Of a stretch of DNA of 64,000 nucleotides, positions 1 to 12,933 are shown piece after piece (the first letter of the stretch is position 1; each line of letters begins with the position of its first letter). The notes below the pieces were generated by a model that saw only the letters and a program-made list of their open reading frames with translations, ran no database searches and was not told the DNA's origin. This DNA comes from Rutidosis leptorrhynchoides (Eukaryota; Streptophyta; Magnoliopsida; Asterales; Asteraceae): assembly GCF_046630445.1 (NCBI RefSeq), contig NC_092340.1:24852001-24916000 (forward strand), read 5' to 3'. Position numbers and translations under genes: made by a program.

Positions 1-532
1 GCTACGAACCCATCAGATAAATTGGTTGATTCATTCTGGTGACACTGCTTTCGGAGCTTAGGTGAAACTCCATATCAAAATAGCTGTCGGAATAACTATC
101 GGAATAGCTATTGGAATCTGAGGGACTCGAACTGGTTGAGGGATTCATCTCGTACGATCAGATGAAGGATTTTTGATAAGAAATAGATTATAGGATGTAG
201 ATTAGTACCCTGCAATACATAATTTACATATGCATATATAATACTAAAATCCCATAAGTTACGGAGGAATCTACGGAAGTTGTCAGGCAAAGGTAACAAT
301 AACAAATACGCTAAGATATGAACTTATCTATATACTGTCTATGCAATAGAGGCAGTAAGACGTGTATAGACTTTAAGGATGATAAGCAAATAATTTTCGA
401 CACTAATGATAAGCAAAACTTTTGACATGCAGACACGGTCGAAGTCCAGACTCACTAATGCATCCTAACGACTTATCAGTTTGACACACTAATGCAGACC
501 TGGTTCGCTGAGACCACCGCTCTGATACCAAC
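1..532 (-). mobile_element. Leader of a minus-strand Tekay-like LTR element, cut by the window edge
   Basis: Read on the minus strand, this follows the LTR ending at 533. It opens with a tRNA-Met-type primer-binding site (TGGTATCAGAGC, about 518-530) and continues with a conserved leader that also follows the LTR at 6582. The far end (1-130) resembles the start of the accessory ORF found at 5884-6150. The rest of the element lies outside the window, so its state cannot be judged. Confidence 0.75.
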
Positions 533-1625
533 TGAAGCGACCCGTCCTAATCCATAAGGACGAATACATTACATTTGGTTACATCGCGAGGTACTTGACC
601 TCTATATGATACATTTTACAAACATTGCATTCGTTTTTAAAAGACACACTTTCATTACAACGACAGTGGACGACATGCATACCATTTCATAATATATCCA
701 ACTATAATTAACTTAGTAATAATCTTGATGAACTCGACTACTCGATTGCAACGTCTTTTGAAATATGTCATGAATAACTCCAAGTAATATCTCTAATATG
801 AGCAAAAGCACAACGGAAGATTTCTTTCATACCTGAGAATAAACATGCTTTAAAGTGTCAACCAAAAGGTTGGTGAGTTCATTAGTTTAACATAAATAAT
901 CATTTCCATCATTTTAATAGACCACAAGAATTTCATTTCCAGTTCTCATAAATATACGTCCCATGCATAGAGACAAAAATCATTCATATGGTGAACACCT
1001 GGTAACCGACATTAACAAGATGCATATAAGAATATCCCCTATCATTTCGGGAAATCCTTCGGACATGATAAAAACGAATTCGAAGTACTAAAGCATCCGG
1101 TACTTTGGATGGGGTTCGTTAGGCCCAATAGATCTATCTTTAGGATTCGCGTCTATTAGTAGATCGGTTTACTAATTCTTAGGTTACCAAGCAAAAGGGG
1201 CATATTCGGCTTCGATCATTCACCCATATAATGTAGTTTCAATTACTTGTGTCTATTTCGTAAAACATTTATAAAAATTGTGCATGTATTCTCAGCCCAA
1301 AAATATAAAGGGTAAAAAGGCAAATGAAACTCACCTAATGTATTTTGTAGAAAAAATACATATGACGACATTGAACAAAAGTAGGGTTAGCCTCGGATTC
1401 ACGAACCTATATCATTTGTATATTTATTAAAGTATGTAATGGAAATCACATAATTTCATTTATTAGTATTTGTTATTTATATACTTTTTAGTTATATAGA
1501 ATTCATTCTAAATTCCATTAAAACATTTACATATATTATATCTTACTTTATATGTTATATATATTTATTTTATATATATATATATTTAAAATGATTAATA
1601 TCTATATATTTAGTTGTATCAATAT

Positions 1626-2055
1626 CAAGGTTGCAAAAGACGCGAGACGGGGTCGAGACGGTCGGGTCCTAAAAGGGTCGAGACGGTCGAGACGGGGTCG
1701 AGACGGAGGTCTAGACGGATGTTGACTAACGTTGACTTTTAAATAAAAATGTTATATATATTGTACATTACATTATTTCAAACATAAGCATTTCACACAT
1801 GTTTAAATACTTCAACATTTCAAACATAAAAAAAGAAACCCTAAGTAATAGCACAACGTTTAATTTTTTTTTTATAAAAAAAAAAAACTTGAAAAAAATC
1901 AGAAAAACCCGTTTTTTCCCGTCTCGGACCGTGTTTGACCGTCTTTTGACCGTTTTTTGGCCGATTTCCATTTTTTCAAACGTTTTATGTATAAACGGGA
2001 CGGGACACTCCAAAATTCGTCTACACCCCCGTTTTTTCCGTTTTTTACAACACTG
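1626..2055. mobile_element. hAT-type MITE, copy 1 (GAGACGG family)
   Basis: The element starts CAAGGTTGCAAAAG and ends TTACAACACTG, and is flanked by a perfect 8-bp target duplication ATCAATAT (1618-1625 and 2056-2063), as hAT transposases make. The left part is packed with GAGACGG / GTCGAGACGG motifs and the right part with CCGTTTTTT-type motifs. Related copies lie at 41506-41931 and 44571-44891. It has no coding capacity. It inserted into LTR A, so it is younger than that LTR. Confidence 0.85.
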
Positions 2056-4426
2056 ATCAATATATCTTTATATATAATATGATCAGTAATATATCTAAAA
2101 TCATTAGTTGGTTATATGTAAGTATTTATATAAATACTACTAATATGTTTGATATATTGTATATGAAATATTAATGTACTTTTAGTATATGTAAAAAGTA
2201 TATTTTATGTAGAAAATATTTATCTGTTAAAAAAATGATAGTTTTGATAATAATGAATTACTCAATAATAATAATAATAATTTTATTGATAATGATAATA
2301 CTAATAATAGTTAATCGACCCAAATAAATGGGTTTGGCCTTTGGTTTAATAAAAAAAGAAATGGAACAACATCCCTGGTCCCTTGCTCTTCATCATTCAT
2401 CATTAATCTTACTAATTTTACTGTACGCATCATTATATTATTGTTATTCACGTCACTTTCCATAAAAAGATATAGAGCACTTCCTTAAAGCAATTCATGG
2501 TTGGTCACCTAATCTATATCTTAAACCCAATTATCCTAATTTCGGTCCAATCAACTTTACGGTAAAAAAAAAAAAGATTTCTTGCTGGTCCGTCTCCTAT
2601 TATTTAACATGAGCTCTACAACACTTTATCTTATTTAATTGTTATTACTCCAACTTGATTTACATCTCCCCATGTCCTTTTTCCTAAATCCAGCTTGTAG
2701 TTGCTATAAAGAAATTCGGTGCCCCACTACTAATCAATTAATTCCATGTATCGTAAACTTTTAACAATAAAAGAAAGCAAGTGGGGGAGTGGAGTTGTTG
2801 GCCACGAATTATACGCGTATAATAAGGTGTTTATAATTTATGGCAGAAGCATAAACCATAATTATCTTCTCAACTTTATCATCAACTAACAAGTGGGTTC
2901 GTTTGATATATAATTTGTACCAGAAGATGTCGACCATTTATGTGAAGTGTCCCACTTGCATATCATTGATTTGATAAAGTGTTATATATTAGTATTCCAT
3001 ACATAATGTGATAGAACCTTTAGTGTGGCGTATTCACTTGTTTCATCATCTTCATTGTGAAGAAACAATAACGAGGTAGTAGCGGTATCTCAGCAGGTTT
3101 GTAAGTGATTTGAAATTGAAATAGCAGTGGAAATTTGTAACATGCAGGTGGTGGTTTGTGAAGTTTTATCGAACAAAAACAGAGAGTGGTAGCAGCAGTC
3201 CTTTTTGGTGTGGAGGACGAGCAGTGGGTGTTGGTGATGGTGGTTGAAGACTAAACATAAAATGATATTTGGTATTGTAGAAGGTGGTTCAACTGTGAGG
3301 GTGTACGTTCTTAGGTGGTGATCGAAGGGTGATAGGTTTGTACATCGAACAGGGAACAACAATTGTGCATGTGAGTTCTTGGTGGTTTTGTTGTGGTTTG
3401 ACGATAACAAGTAGTATGTTAAAGAGAAGAAATATTTCAATGGTGTTGTGCGTGTTGGTTTCGAAAACAGAAAAATAATAAACGGTAGCAGTGCTTTGAT
3501 GATGGTTCGTTTGTGCTTCAAGAAAAATGGAAGGATGATCTGTTGGTGGTGTTATTTATCGTGGAAGAAACAGAAAGTAATTAGAAGTGGGATTGGGTTT
3601 GTAGTAGTTCAAACAATGGTGAAGGAGTGAAGGTTGATGATTGTCGAAGATGGTACCGGTAGTGACTTCTCAATGGTTACCAGCTATAATTTGTTGTAAT
3701 TGATAATGAGAGTTTTAACTTGATTTGTTAATCTCACAATTATGAGAAATTCGCTGGTTTTGTAAAGAAAAAAGGTATCGACAGAATTAATCAGACATGG
3801 AGAAGAAACAAAATAAATAAAAGTAGATAAGGAGGGTTACCAGATTTTGTTCTTGTTGCAATTGATTTGTACGATTTTAATCAATCAGCTACAGCTAGAT
3901 AACTACTCAAAACAAATCTGATTTCCAAATCTATCTAATCGGTTTTTACTTATTTGATATTTATAGATAATGATTTAATAATTAATAATTATAATTACAT
4001 TAGTTATAATCCAAAATACTAATACTAACAAATAATTAATATTATTACTGATAATAAATAATAATAATAAAAATATTGATACTAATAATAACAATAGTGG
4101 GATTAATAATAATAAGAATAATTCTATTAATGATCATTGTAATACTAATATTAGTATTTGGAATAATAATACTAATAATTATAAAAAATTTATGAGAATA
4201 TTATAAATGGTAATTTTAATAAAGTGTATTATTTTTATAGTAATAATCATAATAATAATGATAATGTATAATAATAATATTGATTCTCAAAGATAATACA
4301 TGGTAATACTAGTAATATCTATTTACATGTTTTAAATTTTTATATCTCTATTATTAATATTACTATTAATAATAGTAATGAGATTGATATAAATAATTAT
4401 GCTTATCAAATCTCATGTATTTAGGT

Positions 4427-4945
<519 letters not shown>

Positions 4946-5246
4946 TTACTTGATAACATTTTATTTATTTTGTATAATACTTTACACATTTAATTCAAAT
5001 GATTAAATGGTATAGTATTCATTCAACTTAATATATGCTCTTAAATTTTATTTACATATTTATTTTCACACACACGTATCTATTTACATTTAATTGTTCG
5101 TGAATCGTCGAGAATGGTCAAAGATCAAATGCATTCGTGAAAAATAGTTCAAACATTTAGAAACTCGGTTTAATAGACGTTGCTTATTGTGTCGAGATCA
5201 TATAAAATTAAGTTTAAATTTGGTTGGAAATTCCCGGGTCGTCACA

Positions 5247-6581
5247 TCTGATAGGTCAAAATCCAAATATAAAATTGAATGAAAATGGTTATTCTGCGGT
5301 GAACGGATACGTATATCTGTGGGTGTAAGTAGGATAGTAAATGACTGTTGAATCAGATTCGAAGAATGTACAGTGTATCTTATTAATATGAAATCTAAAT
5401 ATTTCTCGGGTATTACCTACCCGTTAAAATATTTTCACCATTAATCGTTTGTACAAAAGAATTTTTAATTACAATCTTTATGAAAATATACTTACATATA
5501 TATTCTCTTCAGATGTAATCATGGATTTAATGAGTCAATATAATATTAAACTCATTTGATTTACCGTTAGAACAAGAATATATAATCTCTAGAACATTAG
5601 AGATTACATAATCGTCATGTCGTACGAAGATAAATAATGTAGAATGTCATATAGAATGATGATTATGCTCGAGGTATAGATTGCGATGTTGAGACGTGGA
5701 TTGTTGATGGTACTGTTGGTGCCGGTGATGTTGTTGAAGCTGGTAAATTTTGCACCATATTCTCCAGATTGATTACTCGAGCACGAAGTTCGTTGACTTC
5801 TTCTATTATTCCGGGATGATTGTCGGTTGGAACGAGCGGATGAATAAGGTTTAGAATTGTGGATAGAATATAATCGTGTCGAGCTACTTTAGAATGAGGC
5901 TGAAAATGGTGTTTCGGATAGGTTCGCCAGTAAGTACTTCAGATTCTTCACCAAGAGGGAACTGTGGTGGATGAAAGGGATCGCCTTCTTCTTGTCTCCA
6001 ATGATTAAGTAGGCTACGAACCCACCAGATGAATTGGGGATGGCTGATTGGTTGATTCATTCTGGTAACGCTGCCTCCAGAGCTTAAGTGAACGTCCATG
6101 TCGGAATAGCTGTCGGATTCCGAAGAACTTGAACTAGTGGCGAGTTCCATTTCGTACGATTGAGTAAGGGATTTTTCGATAGGAAATAATTTTCGGCTAT
6201 TGGATGGTATTCTAATTACATATAATATCTATATATATAGAGCAAAAGATTTCGTAGATTACGGAGAAAATTTCGAAAGCTGTCAGGCAAAGGTAGCAGT
6301 AACAAATACGCTAAGATATAAATTAGCAGATACGATAAGATATGAATTTCGTCTATAGACTATTCATGCAATCAATGCAGTAAGATGTGTCTAGACTAAG
6401 AATGATTAGCAGGTGATTCCCGATGAATGATAAGCATGTAATTTTTGACACAATATGATAAGCAAAACTTTTGACATGCAGACACGGTCGAAGTCCAGAC
6501 TCACTAATGCATCCTAATAACTATCAGTTAGACACACTAATGCAAGACCTGGTTCGCTAAGACCACCGCTCTGATACCACA
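5247..6581 (-). mobile_element. Leader and accessory ORF of a second minus-strand Tekay-like element (element B)
   Basis: Read on the minus strand, it begins after the LTR at 6582 with a TGGTATCAGAGC primer-binding site (about 6568-6580) and the conserved leader. An accessory ORF follows (5884-6150): a Ser/Asp-rich N-terminus and a Trp-rich middle (FIWWVRSLLNHW). After it, the minus strand still reads like a short heptad-rich segment near 5750-5850. At 5412-5427 is a polypurine-tract-like motif (TTAACGGGTAGGTAAT) that matches the one just before gag in the element at 50566. LTR A abuts at 5247, before any gag; no polypurine tract lies at that junction, so I infer that element A inserted into this leader. 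Confidence 0.65.
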
Positions 6582-8036
6582 TATAACGACCCGTCCATAT
6601 CCATCTGGACGAATACATTACATTTGGTTACATCGCGAGGTATTTGACCTCTATATGATACATTTTACAAACATTGCATTCGTTTTTAAAAGACAAACTT
6701 TCTTTACATCTAAAGTTGACAGCATGCATACCATTTCATAATACATCCAACTTTAATTGACTTAATAATAATCTTGATGAACTCAATGACTCGAATGCAA
6801 CGTCTTTTTAAATATGCCATGAATGACTCCAAGTAATATCTTTAAAATGAGCTAATGCACAGCGGAAGATTTCTTTAATACCTGAGAATAAACATGCTCT
6901 AAAGTGTCAACCAAAAGGTTGGTGAGTTCATTAGTTTATCGTAATCCATCATTTCCATAATTTTAATAGACCACAAGATTTCATTTTTCATAAATAACAT
7001 TACACTCGCAAGTGTATAAAATTCATTCGTATGATGAACACCTGGTAACTGACATTAACATAATGCATATAGAATATCTCCCGCATACTCGCAAGTATGC
7101 CATAATATTGGCAATCGCAATCACCATTTAAATCGAAGTACTAAAGCATTCCAAATTCCAGAATGGGGCTTGTTAGGCCCATAGATCTATCTTTAGGATT
7201 CGCTTCAATTAGGGGCCATTTCCCAAATTCTTAGGTTACCAGACTTGAAGGGGCGATATTCGGTATAGTAATCTAACCATACAATGTAGTTTCAAGTACT
7301 TGTGTCTATTTCGTCAAACATTTATAAAAGCAGTGCATGTATTCTCAGCCCAAAAATATATATTGCAAAAACATTTAAAAAGGGAGCAAATGAAACTTAC
7401 AATACTGTATTTTGTAGTAAAAATACATATGACGATAGTGAACAATGCAGGGTTGGCCTCGGATTCACGAACCTATATCATTTATATATATATTAACACA
7501 TATAATTGAAGTCGAATAAATTTATGTATTATTATTAATATAACTGTTATTATAGTAATTCATGTGTTTCCTTATTAACTCAAATATATTTATTTTATAT
7601 ACTTTAAATAAATAATTTATAAAATATAGTTTTATTAGGTATATTTTTATATATACAACTAACTTTTATTGTAATAATGATAATAATATTTATAGTAACA
7701 TTGATAATAATAATAATAATATAGTTGTAATAATAATGATAATGGTAAAAGTAATAATAATGTTTCTAAAAATAATACTAACAATAATAATGATAATAAT
7801 AATAATAATCCTAATAGTAATAAGAATGATAATTTTACTAAAAATGTTATTTTAATGATATTGATATTAATAATTTTTAATAAAATAATACTTTTACTAA
7901 AATGATAATTTTTGTAATAATATTAATAATGATAGTTTTAGAAATAATGATGTTTTTAATAATAATGATAATAATATTAATTTTATTAATGATCATACTA
8001 ATCATAATATTTATGGTAGTAATAACAATGATTAAC

Positions 8037-8097
<61 letters not shown>

Positions 8098-8967
8098 CTA
8101 ATAATAGTAATTATAGAAATAAAATAAAAGTGTATACCCCTTTAAAAGCTTTTTGTAAAAAGAAATGCCCTAGACCGGCTCGAACCCGCGACCTCTCATT
8201 CACATGACAACTTTCCAAACCGTCCAACTATCGTTTCATTTCTTAATAAACTCGCGTGTCTAAATCTTTATTATGTACAGAACCAATTATCTTCTACCTC
8301 ATTACCCATTTGTAGTTCATTAAAAGCCCAAGAAAATAGTCCATCTATTTTAAAAGAAGCCCAATCAAGTTGCAAGTCCACTTAATAGTTTAATCAAGCG
8401 CAAGAATTGATTTCTATGCCTCTGATCCAATCCAATACCGAAAACAGAAAATAATATAACTAGTAGGTCATGAATTTGGTTCTTCATCATCACCACAGGA
8501 TCACGATCATATTATCACCGAGCTTCTTACAGTTAATCGTCATCATCATCAATCGGTTTGCAACAAGAAACTTCAACGGCTAACGTTGCTGTAGCAAGGA
8601 GAAATAAAAAAATAGAACGGCGTGATTTGCAGCTGTACTTCACGATTTCTTGGTGGTTTTCGAGCAAGAAAATGTGGGTTTGGGTTGAACAAGACACATA
8701 AACACTGCAGCCGTGAACAGCATCATCAAATTATCATTTTATCGTCTATCACTTTTGTACTGTTCATCGTCTTCTCCATTTATCTTTTTCTCCTTTATTT
8801 TGAAATAGTAGCCGAATGGTATAGTAGTAGCAGTGATAGCGTAACAGTGGCTTAGGCTTTGGGGTGGTCTCGGTTAGCATAGAAATAGAAAATAGCACGG
8901 TCATGGGTTTGTGTGGTGGATTCCTTAGTTTGAACTTCGTTTAGAAATGAAAAAGATAGATAGAGAA

Positions 8968-9016
<49 letters not shown>

Positions 9017-10068
9017 AAGGTGGTTTACGATGGTTATCGTGGTGAACCCTGGTGGTGGCGGAAGGGGGGTTGTGGTGGCCGATAGGTTGTGGTGGTGGTG
9101 GTCTCCATTGGTGGTAATGGGAGCTCTCCATCTTAACCTCTCAAACATATATAATACTCCTAATACAGAGTATGAAATTTATTATTTAATATTAATAATA
9201 TTAATAATAAATTATATTATATTAATAAAACATGAGGCGAATGAATCTTTGAACAGGAAAGCAGCCAGGTACCTAATTTATCTCTACCGACACTTTTCAT
9301 GGGGTGTGTCCATTGCTAAACAGTTACGGATAATATTATTCAGAAAATTCCCATATTTTAAAATTAAGTCCATTTATTTATTTCAGTCATTACCTGTTTG
9401 AAACCTGATCAAAAAGATTCGATAATTATTTCTTTTCTGTTCCAATTTATATGTACGGAGTACAAAAACTTAGATTGAAAAGGTAAAAAAATATTTATTA
9501 AAACTACTATCTTTTTAATCAAATTTTGGAATAACTTTTATTTTAAAACTTCATATATATATATTAGACCTATTTTAAAATAATTAAACGTCAACTGAAA
9601 GTTACAGACATTTACCATTTAAGCTCAAAATTAATTATATTTAATATACACTATGTATATATATAAACAGTTTTAAATAACAAAATTTACTACGCACATA
9701 AATATATATTAAATAATTAAATTAAATATTACAATATATATATACAAGAAATATACATATAAAATAATAGTTTTTATTACAATGTATTTTATTGTACATA
9801 TTTATTTATAACAATAAATGTATATAATAGTTTATTAATGTTCATGTTATTATGTATATTATACATATATTTATATATACACATATTTATATATATCCAC
9901 ATATTTACAAGCAATGGTTCATGAATCATCGGGAGTAGTCGAAGGTCAATTGAATATATGAACATCGTTTCAAAATTTTCTAGACTTAACATTACATACT
10001 TTGCTTATCGTATCGAAATCATATAAAGATTAAGTTTAAATTTAGTCGGAAATTCCCGGGTCGTCACA
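6582..10068 (-). repeat. Long LTR of the Tekay-like element B (LTR B)
   Basis: On the minus strand it begins TGTGACGACCCGGG at 10068 and ends near 6582 beside a tRNA-Met primer-binding site, so it is a 5' LTR of about 3.5 kb. It shares its 3' 900 bp with the other LTRs of the family (for example the TGGGCTGAGAATACATGCA block, complement at 7334-7355) and carries AAT-rich microsatellites (7660-8095) and a GA tract (8970-9014). Small open frames inside (7300-9400) do not resemble known proteins. I infer that it inserted into LTR D, whose sequence resumes at 10069. Confidence 0.75.
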
Positions 10069-12694
10069 CTTATAATAGGTTATAATGCTTATTTGATATA
10101 TAATTCAATTAACGTTATAATATTGTATTACTTAAAACATAATATTAGGTAATATTAGTATACTTATGTAATAAATATATTTTATATAAATTTCTCTTGT
10201 TTGCAAAATTTTAATTATAATAACAACAACATAAGGATAGTAATAATAATACTTGTAATACTACTAATAATAATAATGATAAAAAAATAATTTTTAACAA
10301 TACTAATAATAATAATAAAAATGATAATTTTAATAATTTTGATAATAAAAATAAAAATGATAATAATAATAGTAGTAAAAATAATAACTTTAATAATAAT
10401 AATTTTACTAATAATGATAATAATAATGATATTAATACTAATAATACTTATTTTAATAATAATAATGATATTAATGATAATAATAATAATAATACTTATA
10501 ATACTTAATGCTAATACTTATTATGAATGATAATAATATTAATCATATAACAACAATAATTAATAATAATAACAATAATAATAGAATTAAAAATAATAGT
10601 AATAATAATAATAACTACCTTAATGGGAAGAGCTTAAAAAATAAATAAATAAACTGCCTACGTCTAGGCTCGAACCCCTGACTTATCGCTAACCCACAAA
10701 CACCACTAACCATCCAACTGTCTGTTACATTGCCTGATTTATTCACGCCCAAAATTCTTTTAACCTTACATGCATGCTTCCCTCTCCATCTTCGGCTCAA
10801 GTTTCATTCGGCCTAAGCAGACAACTCGGCCCAACAAGGTATACGGTCCAACAGCAAGAACAAGAACAACAGCTTCTCTTGATAATAAAAAGGAATATCG
10901 TAGTGGCCTGGGTTCGAAATCAGGACCTCTCGTATGACAGAAACACCCTGAACCATCTGTCTGTATTTGTTTTTCTATTATTATTACCCTCACTAATTTA
11001 TCTAACTCGTATTGACTGTTTTCCCTATTCCTTCTTCTTAATCAAACATCATCATCTTCGGTTATTCCATGTATCACCCTCATCATCATGTCATCATCAT
11101 TAATCATCATCCTTATCATAATCGTTCTCACCATCATCATCATTATTTATCTTCATATTATCATCATCATCTTCCTCGTCTTGGAGTCATATCATCATAC
11201 AACATTATCATCCTACCCGTCGTATTCGTTATCATCATTTCACTGTATATCATTGCTTGTGGTTTTGATATCTGATCAATTCAACGAAGAGGAGAGAAAG
11301 AAAGAAAGGAAAAAAAATAACAACATCCCTTTTTAGATTTTTGGTTCGTGTGAAATAGAAAAAGAAACGCAGCAGTAGCTGCAGTATATGGTGGCTCGTG
11401 CGTGGTGGTTTTGGGGTGACAACGACAGCAGCTGTAGTAGTATGTTTTCGATGGTTGCAGGTGATCGTCGAGGCTGTTTTGGTGGCGGTTGTTGGGTGTT
11501 TGTGGAGGTGAGTGGTGGTGTTAGAAAGTGGTACAAGGTGGTGGTGGAAGAGGGTGGTTCGTGGGCTGCAAACACCGAAAGTAATTGAGCATCAATAGTT
11601 GTTGGTTGGTTGTTCGAAACAGATACATGAAAAAAATAGAAGGAATGTTCGGATGGTTGGGTTTGTGGGTTTTGTTATCGACAGGAACCCGGAACAGGAA
11701 GCGATGGAATGGTGATCGGAAAAGAAAATAGATGCAGTGGGTGGTTAAACATATATCATGTATGTATGGATATGCATAGAGAGAAAGAGGTGAATTGGTT
11801 GCTCGAGCCTGTAAACATCTATATCTATGTGTACATTTACAATATAATATATGTAATAATATCATAAAGTAATATTATATTAATACAAATGTGGGTGGAT
11901 GAATTCAATTCCAAAAATAGCAAATCAATTACACTGTGTTAAATAGAAGAATAGTTAAGCAGCCGTTAGAATTGTAATTTAGTTACCGACACTATTTCAC
12001 GGAATGCTATATCGTGTCCATTGCTAAACAGTTAACGTATAAAAGTGTTCCTAAAAATCCCAAATTCTTAAATTAACTATATTTATTTATTTTGGTCATT
12101 ATGGTATAAAATCAATCGTTAATTTAATAAATAAAAATTACATCAACTGTCCCTCTCGATTCGGGGTAAAATATGAAAAATGTTGAGATTTATTATTTAG
12201 CTTCTAAATATATTTTTAATAAGCCTAAAATTTATATAGCTCATTTTTGGATCACCATTTATTTTAAAATCACATAAGTTCGTTTATAAGTTGTTTATTA
12301 TCAATCGAATGATAATTGAGTGTTACTCTCATTTTCCAAATAAATTCGAAACTATATACATATATTCAATACACTTTATTTATATATATATAGATACTTT
12401 TTAAATAATAATCATTATAATATCCTATTTTTATTTTTATTTTACATAAATAAATTTTAGTAACAACATGTAATATTTAAAATTATGTTTCCAATTACTA
12501 TATATATATATATATACACACACATATCAAGTTACAATAAATTGTTCGTGAATTGTCGGAACTGGTCAAAGGTTAATTGAATCTATATAAACAGTTTAGA
12601 AACTTTGAGACTCAACATTACAGACTGTGCTTATCGTGTCGAATTCATTTACAGATTAAGTTTAAATTTGGTCAGAAATTTTCGGGTCGTCACA
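10069..12694 (-). repeat. Truncated Tekay-like LTR (LTR D), interrupted by element B
   Basis: Its outer boundary at 12694 is the family's LTR start (complement of TGTGACGACCCG). Going leftward it aligns in order with LTR B: the TGTCCATTGCTAAACAGTTA block at 12016-12035 matches 9308-9327, and the tract near 10655-10700 matches 8165-8220. It stops abruptly at 10068/10069 where LTR B starts, and the matching 3' end is not in the window. The small ATT/TCATC-rich open frames inside are repeat translations and not supported as genes. Confidence 0.65.
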
Positions 12695-12933
12695 ACCATG
12701 CTCGGTTTATGTTTTAAATTAAACTAAAATGGGTCGAAACGGTCACTTTGTTGTAATTTGGGCCGACATGGGCCCGGTGTTGTAAAAATCGATTTCTATT
12801 GTAGAAAACTCTTAGTTTCAATTATTATAACATATTGTGGAAGTGTTTTCGTTTAAAAGTGTCAGGAAGCGGATTTTCCGCTCGCGTAAGTTGGAACCGG
12901 GAATAGAATTTTATAGTTCATTTGGACGCCGTC
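12695..12933 (+). repeat. Left piece of an older LTR (LTR E), disrupted by a related chromovirus
   Basis: This stretch is a diverged copy of the 3' part of the LTR at 12934-14932; compare 12760-12930 with 14640-14810 (shared GTGGGCCCG-like, GTTTTCGTTTAAAAGTGTC and CTCGCGTAAGTTG blocks). It breaks off at 12933 inside a GGACGCCGTCC motif and resumes at 21810-21921, where it reaches an LTR end (TCGTTACA). The element between them therefore inserted into this LTR. Its left side is cut by LTR D. Confidence 0.75.

Noticed and set aside
7902-8207. Ile/Met-rich frame that looks like a membrane protein
   Set aside because: It is the translation of an AAT/ATA array inside LTR B. The frames at 10321-10530 and 22219-22561 are similar.
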